DNA from: Axinella damicornis
Taxonomy: Eukaryota > Porifera > Demospongiae > Axinellida > Axinellidae
Reading direction: 5' to 3'
Length of the DNA: 64,000 nt
Assembly: GCA_963931865.1 (NCBI GenBank)
Contig: OZ007506.1
Span: 6,651,393-6,715,392, forward strand
The first letter of the stretch is position 1. Each line of letters starts with the position of its first letter. The position numbers and the translations under genes are program-made. Under the pieces are notes generated by a model. The model did no database searches and was not told where the DNA came from. It saw only the letters and a list, made by a program, of their open reading frames with translations. This document shows, piece by piece, positions 49,442 to 60,400 of the stretch.

Positions 49442-52400
49442 TTACAAAGTCACACGCTGGATAGATCCATAATTAGGTTCTCGTCGTCGAGGGTTACGAG
49501 GAGGAGTTTCAAATAACCTTGCAGGTAAATGGTCCTCATCAAATATGTTCTCGTCTTCAATATTCTCATCTTCTTCTCCATCAAGAAGTGGGATGTACTG
49601 ATTGGCGCTGCGAAACGTTTTCCGAACCCTTGAGCTGTATCTAACAGCAAATTTCAATGCGAGGAAGATGACCATATAGACCAACGGAAGATAGATGAGA
49701 ACCACTTGGATTGACGAGAAAATATGAAGGGTGGAATTATACAGATGGGATGAGATCGACAAAAAGTAATCGTACAAGCTTATGCCATTTATAATAGCCA
49801 AGTTGGCAAACATGAAGGCATCCACTATGTTGTAGTATTTCTTCTCGTATGGCTGGGCAATTGCATGAAATGCCAGCATGGCAACAAGGACTATTTCCAA
49901 GCTCACATAAAACTGGAGGCCACTCGTAGTAAATGCAAAAGCAGCCGATATAGCTAACCTGTATACGAAGTAAACCCCAGCAAAAAAACGGAAGTGGTCT
50001 TTGTAGCAGCCCTGGAAGGAATCTATGAGAGGTTTCAACCGTCCAACTTGGCAACACCTAGCACGGGGTTGATAATCACTGGCTTCCATTCCTTCAGCCT
50101 CTCTTCTGTTTGTACTGTTTTCCATGCAAAGAGCTAAGACTTTATTGACTGCAGGATAGGCTATAAGAAGTGCTGGTGGTATAGTGCATATAGTTAGGAG
50201 GCAGAAAATAGCTAGGACTGCATATGGAAGGTGATCGCGACTGAGGAACTGAGTTTCTCCACTAAGGAATACCACTTCCTTGTGTGTTGCAAGACTTTCT
50301 CCCAGTAAATCGACCCTTGTTAAGATCTGAAAAGACACCTTTGCACACTGAGCATACGATATGATCAGGAAGGCTGATATACAGTGGATGGTGGAGTCCC
50401 TTTTGGGGCAGCAGCAAGCCTGGCTACAGCGGAACACTCTCTTAAAAACAACCAAGAGGACAAGCAGAAGCACAGCATAAGCAGTTGTGACATACTTGAA
50501 AACTAGGACATCCAGCACAGTTGCTCCTTCCCATAGACAGAAAGCAAGCACATCCAAACGGAAGAAGTCCAAGTTCAGAAAACCAAATATGAAACTATAA
50601 ATGTCAGTTAGAGAATCAACTCCGGGTGGGAGGGGAAAGAGTCCCAAGGAGTTCACTTGAAAGAAATCAAGGACCTGAACGAAAAATATGAAGCTGTTTG
50701 CGAGCCCAGATGTGAGATTGATGTTGAACCAGAGGATTACCAAAAAGAAGATGGTGACTGGAACTAATTCAGACAGAATATAAAACAACAATCCAATGTA
50801 ACCATAATTGCACTCACCACAGAGATAGCGCTGGGAGTGGTAGTACACCGTTAGGTTAGCCTGGCATCTTCCACATAGGAGGCCAGTTCTATTTTGTCCA
50901 CCGCACAACAAGTTGTCTAGGTCATCACATTGCAATTGAGGCGGAAGAGAGATAAAAGAGTCGAGAGAATTAGAGTGATGGTAGGAACAGTATCCAAGGG
51001 GACACTCTGCAGTGACAACTGTTTGATTATCAATACAGCCAGCCCAGAAGCCTTTGCTGAGGAGCGCCTGGAACACGCTTGCATCACATCCCGAAATCCC
51101 CAAATACCGCTGATCTTCAGTATCTGCTGAACACATACAACGATGACGTGAATCGGAATACACAAACCCCGGGGGACACTGAATAAGTTGGGCTTTTACT
51201 GATGCTTTGATGTTATGTGCACCAATTGTCTGAAGATTCATTTGGAATGTAGAGTTGATTGCCCCTTGAAGTTGGATATTTCCATCTGAAATGTATAATG
51301 AACTGCTGATTTGTACGTCGTCATTAGTATTGGAAATGTAAGCCCTGTATACTGAGTGTACAGTGTTGTTCAATTCATCCTTGGCAGTTATACCCAAACT
51401 ATGAAATTGACCAGGTGGAACTTGAAGGCTTGTTGTATTTAGGTGCAATGTACTAGGCTCAGTAGCAATATTATATTTATCACTGCTGTTTAAACCAGAG
51501 AACCGAAAAGGTTTCCACTGGAACACCTGGCTTACATCGATAGTTTCATTGACAGAAGCTGCTCGTGCACAAGGTAGAAGGGATGTTGCATAAATCGAAT
51601 TCCCATAACGGTGTGCGCTATTGTTCTCAAAATGGAAATGCACATCCCAATTATTAGGGGGCAGTAGTCGATCTGAATAGCAAATGAAGCAGCTACGGGA
51701 ATAGAGAAAATCAGACTCGTCTGCTGAATACGCAAAAATCGCTCCACCAACGTCGGTTGCACTGTTGTTAATGAAAGTGAGCTCAGAGCCAGGAGAGGTG
51801 TGAAGGACTGAAAACCCTCCCAGCGCAACAGCACCACCTTGTGTTCCTTGGTTTCCTATAAATGTGGCTTGTGTATCACTTAGTATCTTGATTCTACCAG
51901 CATTCACATTTACAGCGGTCCCTGTGTTATTGATAAAGACAACCGATGAATCAAACTCGACAGTCAATGTATCTACAAAGACTACACCAGATGAATTAGC
52001 TGCCTGGGTGGTTGAAATGTGGTTTCCAATGAATGAACAGTTTGCAAAGTAAGGGACGGGCAGATATCCATCAGTTAGTGTACTCCATGCATCAGGAGCC
52101 AGATCAACAGCAGCAGCCACTTCAGCAACGTTCTTCGTCCAGTGACAGTCTATAAACTGCATTTTATTAGGAACAGTACCGTCCTCTTTTGCGCGACTTG
52201 AAAAGAATTCAACAGCACCTCCCCACTTGGCAGTATTGTTGGTAAAATTTGTATGCAAAAATTGGATGGTGTTATTGGCAACACAGTCACAGTTGTAGAA
52301 CTCAAGGCCTATTCTGGTTGCCCCTCCATCATTCTTGCCAGCAGAGTTGTCCTCAAAGGTACAATTTTGTAGAAGAAGGGTATTACTCTTCACAAAATCT

Positions 52401-53365
52401 TGCATTGATATGTCTACTCCACCTCCAGTGGTTGCTGAATTTCCAGTAAAGGTGCAGTTGAGGATTTCAAACCTATTGAATGTGCTACTTCCCTTGAGTG
52501 TAACTGCCATCCCTCCACCCCTTCCCAGTCTCTGCGAATCTGACCCTTTGTCGAAAGCTAGGGCTGCCACGGTGTCATTAGTGAGAGCGGTAGCACTGTT
52601 GTAAACAAAATGGCAACTATGGATAGTATAAAGGCTACCATTTGTGAATGGATTACGCTCATAATCGCATCCCATTTCACCCAATCGACCAGGAGTACAG
52701 TAAGTGTGTTCAATGTACACCCCTCCACCCCCAGGGTATAGCAGACCCTCATCCACAGGCACCATATTTCTAGAGAAATCTGAGTTGGTAACTGAGACAT
52801 TGCCATTTGTATCAAAGAGAACTAACCCAATACCGCTTCCATTCACAAAGCTGGTTGAATGGACTGTCACTGTAGTACAGTTGAGGATGTACAAAGCAGA
52901 CCTAAACTTCAAAGTTGAATATGCCGAACCAGTTGTGCTATCAAGTAGGGCACCACAGAACTCAAACGTAAGGTCAGAGATTGTCAGTCGGCTGACAAAC
53001 ACAAACCGAAAACCAGCTCCAGAAAGATCTTGCTGGGAACAAACCACTTTGATCTCATCAGTCGCGTCTTTACCTCTGATCTCAATGTCCTCCAGACGTG
53101 AGTCAATGGAGCCCATGAACTCCACAAGAGTTGTAACGTTGTGCAGTCCTCTTAGTAGCACGATTTGGGTGGAATTAACAACACCTCTGGAAGCAAAGTC
53201 CAGAGACTGGCATGCATGTTCAGTACTGTTGCTCTGCCAGCAAGAGTCGTTATTGGTGCCATTGTTACCGTCAACATATATGATCCGCTCCCATTGGCAG
53301 CTCCCAAAACCCACCAGCAGGAAAACAACCAGCAGAAAATACACAAGCACGATATTTAGCCCCAT
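49442..53365 (-). CDS. Secreted-type beta-helix (Pmp-like repeat) multipass membrane protein, 1307 residues
   Basis: Intronless frame with ATG at 53365. Residues 1-23 form a signal peptide (MGLNIVLVYFLLVVFLLVGF). The ectodomain (about 25-720) has many N-x-S/T sites and repeated FxxNxAxxGGx motifs of the polymorphic outer-membrane-protein/right-handed beta-helix type: FTGNSATTGGG (~307), FEDNSAGKNDGG (~341), FTNNTAKWGGAV (~377), FIGNQGTQGGAV (~505) and FINNSATDVGGAI (~535). A Cys-rich module follows (about 730-850; CPPGFVYS, NRTGLLCGRC). From about 850 to 1240 there are at least seven hydrophobic segments (LFYILSELVPVTIFFLVILW, AVLLLVLLVVF and others). The cytosolic tail is acidic, with a DGEEDENIEDENIFDEDH stretch. 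The architecture suggests a surface receptor or adhesion protein. The ligand and the family of the membrane domain are unknown to me. Confidence 0.85.
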   Translation of the reverse strand: MGLNIVLVYFLLVVFLLVGFGSCQWERIIYVDGNNGTNNDSCWQSNSTEHACQSLDFASRGVVNSTQIVLLRGLHNVTTLVEFMGSIDSRLEDIEIRGKDATDEIKVVCSQQDLSGAGFRFVFVSRLTISDLTFEFCGALLDSTTGSAYSTLKFRSALYILNCTTVTVHSTSFVNGSGIGLVLFDTNGNVSVTNSDFSRNMVPVDEGLLYPGGGGVYIEHTYCTPGRLGEMGCDYERNPFTNGSLYTIHSCHFVYNSATALTNDTVAALAFDKGSDSQRLGRGGGMAVTLKGSSTFNRFEILNCTFTGNSATTGGGVDISMQDFVKSNTLLLQNCTFEDNSAGKNDGGATRIGLEFYNCDCVANNTIQFLHTNFTNNTAKWGGAVEFFSSRAKEDGTVPNKMQFIDCHWTKNVAEVAAAVDLAPDAWSTLTDGYLPVPYFANCSFIGNHISTTQAANSSGVVFVDTLTVEFDSSVVFINNTGTAVNVNAGRIKILSDTQATFIGNQGTQGGAVALGGFSVLHTSPGSELTFINNSATDVGGAIFAYSADESDFLYSRSCFICYSDRLLPPNNWDVHFHFENNSAHRYGNSIYATSLLPCARAASVNETIDVSQVFQWKPFRFSGLNSSDKYNIATEPSTLHLNTTSLQVPPGQFHSLGITAKDELNNTVHSVYRAYISNTNDDVQISSSLYISDGNIQLQGAINSTFQMNLQTIGAHNIKASVKAQLIQCPPGFVYSDSRHRCMCSADTEDQRYLGISGCDASVFQALLSKGFWAGCIDNQTVVTAECPLGYCSYHHSNSLDSFISLPPQLQCDDLDNLLCGGQNRTGLLCGRCQANLTVYYHSQRYLCGECNYGYIGLLFYILSELVPVTIFFLVILWFNINLTSGLANSFIFFVQVLDFFQVNSLGLFPLPPGVDSLTDIYSFIFGFLNLDFFRLDVLAFCLWEGATVLDVLVFKYVTTAYAVLLLVLLVVFKRVFRCSQACCCPKRDSTIHCISAFLIISYAQCAKVSFQILTRVDLLGESLATHKEVVFLSGETQFLSRDHLPYAVLAIFCLLTICTIPPALLIAYPAVNKVLALCMENSTNRREAEGMEASDYQPRARCCQVGRLKPLIDSFQGCYKDHFRFFAGVYFVYRLAISAAFAFTTSGLQFYVSLEIVLVAMLAFHAIAQPYEKKYYNIVDAFMFANLAIINGISLYDYFLSISSHLYNSTLHIFSSIQVVLIYLPLVYMVIFLALKFAVRYSSRVRKTFRSANQYIPLLDGEEDENIEDENIFDEDHLPARLFETPPRNPRRREPNYGSIQRVTL

Positions 53366-53809
53366 CGTGGCAAATCTAATAAAAAAGGAGAGAAGAACTG
53401 CAGTGATCTGTGTTAAACATACTGATATTCATCAATCGGTAAGTTACATAGCTCTTAGATGGCATTTAGAGGATGCTGGCAAGCATTGCATTTAGACCCC
53501 CTAGCGGCCATTCACAAAATGGATCTGTTTTGTACACCTTTGCGATAAAATGAGACTTGAAGGGGAAAGGTTCAGCTTTCATGCTCCAGATTCCTTCCAA
53601 AGCAAGTGCCTTGACATCCTGACCTCATCATGACCTCAATGATGCTCAGGTTCGCTCCAATTGCCCAGATGGAGATAGGGCTACACATTGACAAATGTGC
53701 AATAACTGTGATATAGGGTGCCAAGGTGGAATACACAAGTACACTAGAGCTAGCCCCCTTAAATAGTTATAATTGAACTGGCCATTGTAAAAACCAACCA
53801 TGTGGGAAT
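53366..53809. other. Upstream region of the beta-helix gene
   Basis: This should contain its promoter. The tract at 53733-53803 (AGAGCTAGCCCCCTTAAAT...) is repeated in direct orientation at 54792-54860, on the far side of the adjacent element. No exon seen. Confidence 0.5.
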
Positions 53810-54791
53810 TAGCCTCGTTCCCAGGCCAGAGAGAGGGAGGAGAAAAGGGCCTGGTTTCCACTGTTTGTGCATGCGCTTAATTCTCTGTAACCGTAACACG
53901 TATTCATAAGGGGGAGGGTGCAAATGACGACTTCGTAGTCACATGGTCGAGTGTGTGACGCTATCTATTTCGCTACACTGGTCCTCCATCCGTGAGATGA
54001 GGGGTGACACAACCACAATTGCACTGCCGCCAGCAACAGACTTACCTGACATTCGCTATTCAAAACAAATGGAAGAATCTGGTAGCATACTGAATTTACC
54101 CGATCGGTGCGACGGTAGCCACACGAAAATATCCCATCTTTCAATCGCAGGTCGCTGTTCTAGCTCAATTCAGGAGCGCCTTGCCACCTGAGGACATACA
54201 CTTAACTGAGCTTACTTAACCCAGTTCCAATTGGCATTCTAAAATGCTATCCCATGCAGCTCAAGAGTGATCTGGATCCAGGTCGTGGCACTCCTGCTTG
54301 GGTTGTTCCCTTAAGCTTACAATCTGCATACAATGTGCCTGCTTGTTAAAAGTGTTCATTAAATGTGTATCTGCTTGTTACCAAAGTGTCCATTAAAAGC
54401 TTACAATGTGTAATGCATGAAAGGCCACTTGAATGCTAAGGGTCCACTTGTTTGTTGCCAAATGTCCCCATGCTTGTTAACAAAGCATCTCCTAAACCAT
54501 TATACTTGCTTTGATCTGCTTTATAATTGCAACTGAGGTAACCAAGCCCAGTTATAACAACCCTATAGTCTTTTACAGTGTAGGAGAGCACGATCAAGAG
54601 CTGCTGTAATACTCGCTTACTATAGCTAGCTAGTTAACTGTACGGATCACGATATCCGCTTCGACGTCACGAGTGTACAAACATAATCAAACGTCCATGG
54701 TGCCAGTAGAATTCCACCACGATTTAGCGCATGCACAAACAGTGGAAACCAGGCCCTTTTCTCCTCGCCATCTTGGGCCTGGGAACGAGGC
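53810..54791. mobile_element. Non-autonomous transposon of about 980 bp with TAGCC-family ends and 70-bp TIRs
   Basis: The left arm (53810-53880) is TAGCCTCGTTCCCAGGCC, then GGAGAAAAGGGCCTGG and TTTCCACTGTTTGTGCATGC. The right arm (54724-54791) is its inverse, ending GGCCTGGGAACGAGGC. A half-copy with the same inner arm lies at about 1716-1790. The interior has a frame of 82 codons (53943-54191) that I do not recognise, and no transposase. Direct repeats of about 70 bp flank it. Confidence 0.75.
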
Positions 54792-55223
54792 AAACAAGTA
54801 AATTAGAGCTAGCCCCTTACATATCTGTTGAATTGGTAAGACTGGAGTGCACGGTAAAACTAACCACATGCACAGGGGTACCCAACACTGCCGAGACTAT
54901 GGACAACCAGAGAGGAAGCTGACCCCAACCAAGGCCTGAATGTGAAAGTTCATTACATGACAACAAAGCTGCCAGGAGTAGGAGGGAACCTTCCCATGCA
55001 GCAGGTAATTCCCTCAGTGGTTACTGCTGTAAGACCATCAGGATGGCTTCTTATCAACCAACATAAACTGTGGTTATACAATTCACTTTCTATTGACTGT
55101 GGCACCTGCTAGCATAGCCACATTCCCAACAAAATCACCACATAGATTTACAGAACTTTATACTACAAGTAGCTTTGCTCACTTCGCTTGCTCAGCTACT
55201 TCCTCCTTGTTCGCCTTGCTCCC

Positions 55224-55460
55224 CGATTGCATCCGCTTCAGCTGCAACTCTCTGATTGTGTCCGCTTCAGCTGCTGCATGGTCTCTGATTGCGTCCGCTT
55301 CAGCTGCAACTCTCTGATTGCGTCCGCTTCAGCTGCAACTCCCTGATTGCGTTCGCTTCAGCTGCTGCTCCCTGATTGCATCTGCTTCAGCTACAGCTGC
55401 TGCTCCCCGATTGCATCCGCTTCAGCTGCTGCTCCCCGATTGTGTCCGTTTCAGCTGCTC
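55224..55460 (+). repeat. Minisatellite, 27-29 bp unit, about 8-9 copies
   Basis: Repeated CTGATTGCGTCCGCTTCAGC followed by TGCAACT or TGCTGCT, with unit length drifting between about 24 and 33 bp through loss or gain of CAGCTG-type triplets. Frames stay open and read as Ser/Ala/Leu repeats, but no gene context supports translation. Confidence 0.88.
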
Positions 55461-55755
55461 AGCCGAGTTTTGGAAGGATCCCACCCCTGTGCGAGCATTC
55501 ACAGAGTTCGAGGTTCAGCATATTTAGTAGGAAGGTCACACATCACTAGTCTAGTCCAAGCCCCAGAACATCCCACATCTGTTACACAATGTTCTATGTG
55601 ACTTTGCAATGGCTTCCAACAGTATCACAACGATATGCATAACCTATACTTACACACAAACTCTTTCAGTCTGTATAATTGTATACCCTAATTTGGTGAG
55701 CATGAACACTAATAGTAGAGTTGTAAATCGTAAACCTGGAGCATGGAACACAACG

Positions 55756-55863
55756 TAGCCTCGTTCCCAGGCCTTCTCATCCCAGTGTTTGTCGCTTGCA
55801 GTACCCCGGCGTTAGTACTGCAAGCGACAAACGCTGGGGTGAGAAGGCATGGGAACGAGGCTA
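55756..55863. mobile_element. Palindromic MITE, TAGCC-end family, 8-bp TSD
   Basis: A 108-bp hairpin begins TAGCCTCGTTCCCAGGCC and ends CATGGGAACGAGGCTA. The stem includes GTTTGTCGCTTGCAGTAC and its inverse. ACACAACG is duplicated exactly (55748-55755 and 55864-55871). The inner stem GTCGCTTGCAGTAC is shared with the element at 7363-7470. Confidence 0.9.
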
Positions 55864-56639
55864 ACACAACGTACGTATACGAATGATGATACAAATTATA
55901 GTTATATCACGCCTAGGAGGGATGTATCCGGTTTACAGTCACGAGCACGAGGGCTCTAACTGGCTTATCTCACGTTGATTACTGTGGCTACGTCATACTG
56001 CAGCACGGTTGCTACGGAGTCTCCTTGGTAACTGCTTGCGTCACACTGCAGCACGGTTTAGTCTGGCTTCAGTTCAGTGTGTGTTAGCTAGCTAGCTGGC
56101 TGTATAGTAGTTGATATCGATGTTGAGAAGCAAGTAGCTAGTTGTTCGCGCGATTCTCGAGGAGTATTGGGTCTATATTCAGTGACGGATGGCGTGACAG
56201 CGAGTGATTTCGAAAACAGGACGACTCCCACGTTGGAATTACGAAGAAGGGCCGTCTTCGATGTTAGTCAAAGTGGTTTAAACGTAGAAGGAAAGCGAAG
56301 AGAGAAGCCTAGTGCTCCCATAAATGCAAAGGGACTGAAGACAAAATGACTGAACGTGAGGTGAGCTGTAAGGATCTAACTCCGTTAGTTTCTGGTCTCC
56401 GTGGTTGGTTCTGGCCGCACGAGAGTGTGCTTACAGCATGAAGCAAAGCGATAGTAGCCGAAAGCTCTGTGCCGACCGTCCATCTATCGCATAGACCCAT
56501 AGCGCTTACGCGCGAATACCTAGCTACTTCTCAACTGTTGATTGTAGACTACAGACACATTCTCCACTGATCTGTGTGAAATACAGTGACTTTTGACGTT
56601 CACAATGCTACGACCAAGCGGTCGTGAACAGTGGGGCTA

Positions 56640-56735
56640 CCCAGGGCATGCATCAAACATCAAAGGGATATACATGCCCTGGTCCAGGGCATGTATCAAA
56701 CATCAAAGGGAAATACATCGCCCCTGTTGCTGTAG
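56640..56735 (+). repeat. Two-copy tandem duplication of about 45 bp
   Basis: CCAGGGCATGCATCAAACAT then CAAAGGGATATACAT is followed at once by CCAGGGCATGTATCAAACAT then CAAAGGGAAATACAT. Two point differences mark a fairly recent duplication. Confidence 0.8.
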
Positions 56736-56812
56736 CGCGTATACAGTGACTACCGGCACGTCTGATCCGCCCACGCAACGTGAGATAAGATTTATTGTCA
56801 GACCCGTGAGCT

Positions 56813-57002
56813 CATTGGGGCAAGTGTGAGTGAACCCCACATAGACGAGTTATTGCATCATGTGTTAATGAGACCACAAACACCTCACCATCACGACGAT
56901 GTCGATTTGGAGCTGGAGACTACATGTCTGACTGAGACACAAACTATGAACAGTCTACCTCAACAAGGACTTGTAAGGATGGAACTACAGTGCATTGTGG
57001 GT

Positions 57003-57033
<31 letters not shown>

Positions 57034-57978
57034 AGGGGGATGGGGGGACGGATGCAGAGCACATCATGGTGTACAGCATGCTGAGCTATAGACCCTCAAA
57101 GTGTGATGTGCCTGTTAGATGTGCCTGTTAGACTGCTTTAGCTATTGCCAGACTGGCAGTAACACTCGATCAACTCAACCAGTGATGACACAAATCTGGC
57201 ATTAGCAGAGAACAGGAAGATCTGTGGTCATGCACCTGTTTGTCATAACCATCGCACAGCAACGTAAATGGCTGAGGCCATTCAAAATTGAAGCCTTGTT
57301 GCAGCAGATCAACCGACTCAATTTTGCAAACTTGGAGTTAAAAATGAAAATCATGTGATATCCTGCACGTGTTGATATCTCAGTGAAAAATGGTATCTGA
57401 GCTTGGCTAAGTACGTGTGACTGCAAAACAAGACTGTGAAGCAATTTCACTGAGATAGTAGTGCATTTTTAAGGAGGTTAGGTGGCCGGCGCTGGTTCGA
57501 ACTGGGGTCCCTACTGAGTCCGGCTTCACGGGTAGCAGTTTAAAACGAAGTGGATATTGGTCTGGCTAGATGCGTGCGCGTTTCCGGTACCTATACCTAA
57601 AGTATGTACTTCCTGCCGGACCAATATCCACATCGATTTTAAAACGCTATCTTGACTTTTTGTGCATGCCTGTACTCTGACAGTGTCAGATAGCTGTTGA
57701 GTACATGTAGGAGAGGAACAAAGGTTATAATTATAGTCTCGGGGTGTTTCATTTTTAGTTTCAAGCCTACTGACCAACTCAGGTGATCGCTGAGGAATTC
57801 AGGCTTCAATTTTGGAATGGCCTGAGCAAGAGGACTGTCAGGCAGTCCTAGCAAGAGACTGCCAGGCAGTCTGTGCAAGAGACTGTCAGATAGTCCTTGC
57901 AAGAGCGACAGTAATCAATTCCACACATGCACAGCCTATGACTTGACCAGTAGATTTCGCTCACGCCCACCCCACAAA
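56813..57978. mobile_element. Second copy of the GGGGCGAGCC-TIR element family (decayed)
   Basis: The left end TTGGGGCAAGTGTGAGTGAA then CCCCACATAGACGAG matches the left end of 36086-36822. The right end GCTCACGCCCACCCCACAA is the decayed inverse. Interior blocks are shared (ACAGTCTACCTCAACAAG, GCAGAGCACATCATGGTGTA). The extra length comes from a poly(G) run (57003-57031), a foldback at 57525-57650 and a 24-bp repeat at 57830-57905. Confidence 0.65.
57525..57650. repeat. Foldback inserted in the decayed element
   Basis: CAGTTTAAAACGAAGTGGAT then ATTGGTCTGGC is inverted as GCCGGACCAATATCCACATC then GATTTTAAAACGCT. Arms of about 40 bp surround a loop of about 45 bp. Confidence 0.7.
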
Positions 57979-58163
57979 TTATGTTCAGCATGTCCACTAC
58001 GTAGTACAGTATAGCTAGTTACTGAAGCCTGGGGCAAGTCTCGTCAACATTTGTCTAACTAGCTATATAGCCCTTCGCTTTCTTCAGCACGCGATCGCTT
58101 TCAGTATGGGCGCGCGGAAATGAGTCCATCCGTGCTGGTCAACATCAACCACGGTCGCCGCCC

Positions 58164-58209
58164 AGTCTCGGTACCAGACTATTCGCGCGAATAGTCTGGT
58201 ACCGAGACT
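58164..58209. repeat. 46-bp perfect palindrome
   Basis: AGTCTCGGTACCAGACTATT followed by CGCGCG-centred symmetry and the exact inverse. No mismatch was found by eye. A second imperfect foldback with the same AGTCTCG ends follows at 58230-58264. Confidence 0.9.
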
Positions 58210-58426
58210 ACCAACTGACCATACTCCCTCGTAGTCTCGTGCGAGAGTCTGGCTACGCGAGACTAACTCCCTCGTGGGCTTGGAGAATGGACCACACTTC
58301 ACACACTGCTAGCGCAAACTTATATGCAACTTACCACAGAACCCCAGCTGTGACAGAACTCAGACAGCTTACAGCTCAATCATGTCTTGCCGCAACAGTT
58401 CTAGTCTGGTTCCCAGACCCAAAACG

Positions 58427-58464
58427 TAGCCTCGTTCCCAGGCCGAAGCCTGGGAACGAGACTA
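58427..58464. mobile_element. 38-bp minimal hairpin, TAGCC-end family
   Basis: TAGCCTCGTTCCCAGGCC, two to four bases, then GGCTTCGG-side inverse CCTGGGAACGAGACTA. No target duplication is visible. It sits about 20 bp from the 3' tail of the non-LTR element. Confidence 0.75.
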
Positions 58465-58485
58465 GGTTACTCTAGACGTGACCTT

Positions 58486-60400
58486 TCTGAATCTGAATCT
58501 GAATTTATTTGCTATAATATAGCGTGGGTACACAAAAGGTAACTAGACCTATAGGGCGTGCTCCCCACTGTACACACAGAGAATGACAACAACAAAAAGA
58601 AAAGAAGAGGAAATAGGGGTACAAAACAAGACAAATACACAAACGGTAATCAATTAGGATAAAGGTGAGAGGCAAGGCAGTCCCTGAAAGTCTCAGGGCA
58701 AACTACACACAACAAATAACCAGGTAACTGATTCCAAATAAACGGTGCGTTTACAAAAAAAGAGTAGCGAAAAGTATTTACACGAGAAGGTAAAAGACAA
58801 ATATGCAGTGGATGATAAGACCTGCTACTCAGGTTATTACAGAAACGATAGTATTTTTGGAAGTTAATACAATCAAGACTATGTACAATTTTATAAGTTT
58901 GTAAATTTAAAAGGAAAAGACGTCTTGCACGAAGAGATGGGAGATTCAGCTCTGTCAGACACTGTTCGTATGACTTGGACCACTTCAGGGAGTTCTGGCT
59001 CCACACACTTCCAGCCATCCATCGGGCAGCACGGCGTTGCACACTCTCCAAGATTTCAATGTTCTTCTGGTAATGCGGCGACCAGGCTTGGACACAGTAC
59101 TCCAAGTGGGGACGAACAATGGATCTGTAAGCTCTCACTTTGGCTTGAGTGTGGCTGCCCTTCATTACACGTTTCAGTAGGCCAAGCATCATATTTGCTT
59201 TAGCAGCTGCCTGCTGGCATTGGGCGGTCCATGAAAGTTTTCCATTGTAAGTCACACCTAAATAGGTATATGAATCTACCCACTCGAGGCCATGGGCGCC
59301 AAGTGTGTAAGGGAAAATGATTGGGTTCCTTTTGTTGGTAATCTGCATAACTTTGCATTTGTCCGTATTTAGCTTTAATTGCCACTTGTTTGTCCAGCTG
59401 GAAATAGTATTGAGGTCATGTTGGAGGACACTGCAATCAGATAAGTCAGACACTTCACGGTATATGGCACAGTCGTCAGCAAACAGACTGATCTTGGAGT
59501 CCAGGTTGGCGCTAATGTCATTGATATAAATGATAAATAAAAGTGGTCCTAAGACGGATCCTTGAGGGACTCCAGATCTTGTTCTCTTCCATGATGATTT
59601 GTAGCCATTTATTACCACTCTCTGTGTCCTGCCAACCAGGAATCCTCGAATCCACAACAGGAGGTCCCCCCTCACTCCAACTTCCTCAAGCTTCAACAGC
59701 AGGCGCTCATGAGGGACACTGTCGAATGCCTTTGCAAAGTCTATAAAGACAATGTGTGTGCTAAGCGCACGATTGAGAGTTTGTGCCCACTCGTGAGTTG
59801 TCTCGAGCAGCTGGGTCAGGCAGGAATGTTTCGCTCTAAAGCCATGCTGTGCTGGTGATAGTATGTTGTCAGCAAGAAGGAATGCATTCAGCTGATTGGC
59901 AATTAGGCGTTCCATAACCTTGACAACCAGCGATGTCAGACTGATTGGCCTGTAGTTCTGAGGAAGCCGTCGTTCTCCTCTTTTGTGGATTGGAGTGACA
60001 TGAGCCGTAATCCAGTCAGTTGGAATCTCGCCTGTTCGGAGAGATCGTGTAAATAACTGGGCCAAGGATTCATCAATGACTGGGGCTGCCTCTTTTAAAA
60101 GGCGTCCCGGGATGGCGTCGGGGCCACTGGATTTACGGGAATCAATCTTGCAGAGCCCTGCATACACATCATCAGCAGTGAATGAAACGGTAGTGATGGA
60201 GTCTGTATTGGGCATCAACTGTGAGGCAATCTGAGGTACACAAAAGGTAACTGGGGCGCGAACTGGGGCGCGCGCAAACGGAAACAGCCGGCTGGGGTTT
60301 AAATCACGTTTTGGTGGGAAGTAAAGGTGGCGCCTTCGTCTATCAGATTTGGGTCTGAGGGTTGCCTCCCGAAGCTGCAACTTGCCTGCAAGGACACTGG
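58486..60400 (-). mobile_element. 5'-truncated non-LTR retrotransposon (CR1/L2-like group) with intact RT frame
   Basis: The open frame at 60380-58650 (minus, 576 residues) holds a full reverse transcriptase domain: motif A VFIDFAKAFDSV (~211-222, Asp214), motif B SGVPQGSVLGP (~269-279) and motif C SLFADDCAIY (Asp302-Asp303). The upstream YRPISLTS and GFRAKHSC blocks are also present. No endonuclease domain precedes it, so the copy is 5' truncated near 60400. The 3' end on the minus strand finishes in about three TTCAGA repeats (58486-58505), the short-repeat tail used by several LINE groups instead of poly(A). The unbroken frame implies a young insertion. Clade assignment is by motif style only. 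Confidence 0.88.

Noticed and set aside
53943..54191. 82-codon frame inside the 980-bp element
   Set aside because: No transposase or other motif; length is within chance for this tract.
57480..57530. tRNA-like B box (GGTTCGAACTGG)
   Set aside because: No A box or cloverleaf could be drawn around it; no tRNA gene was found in the window.
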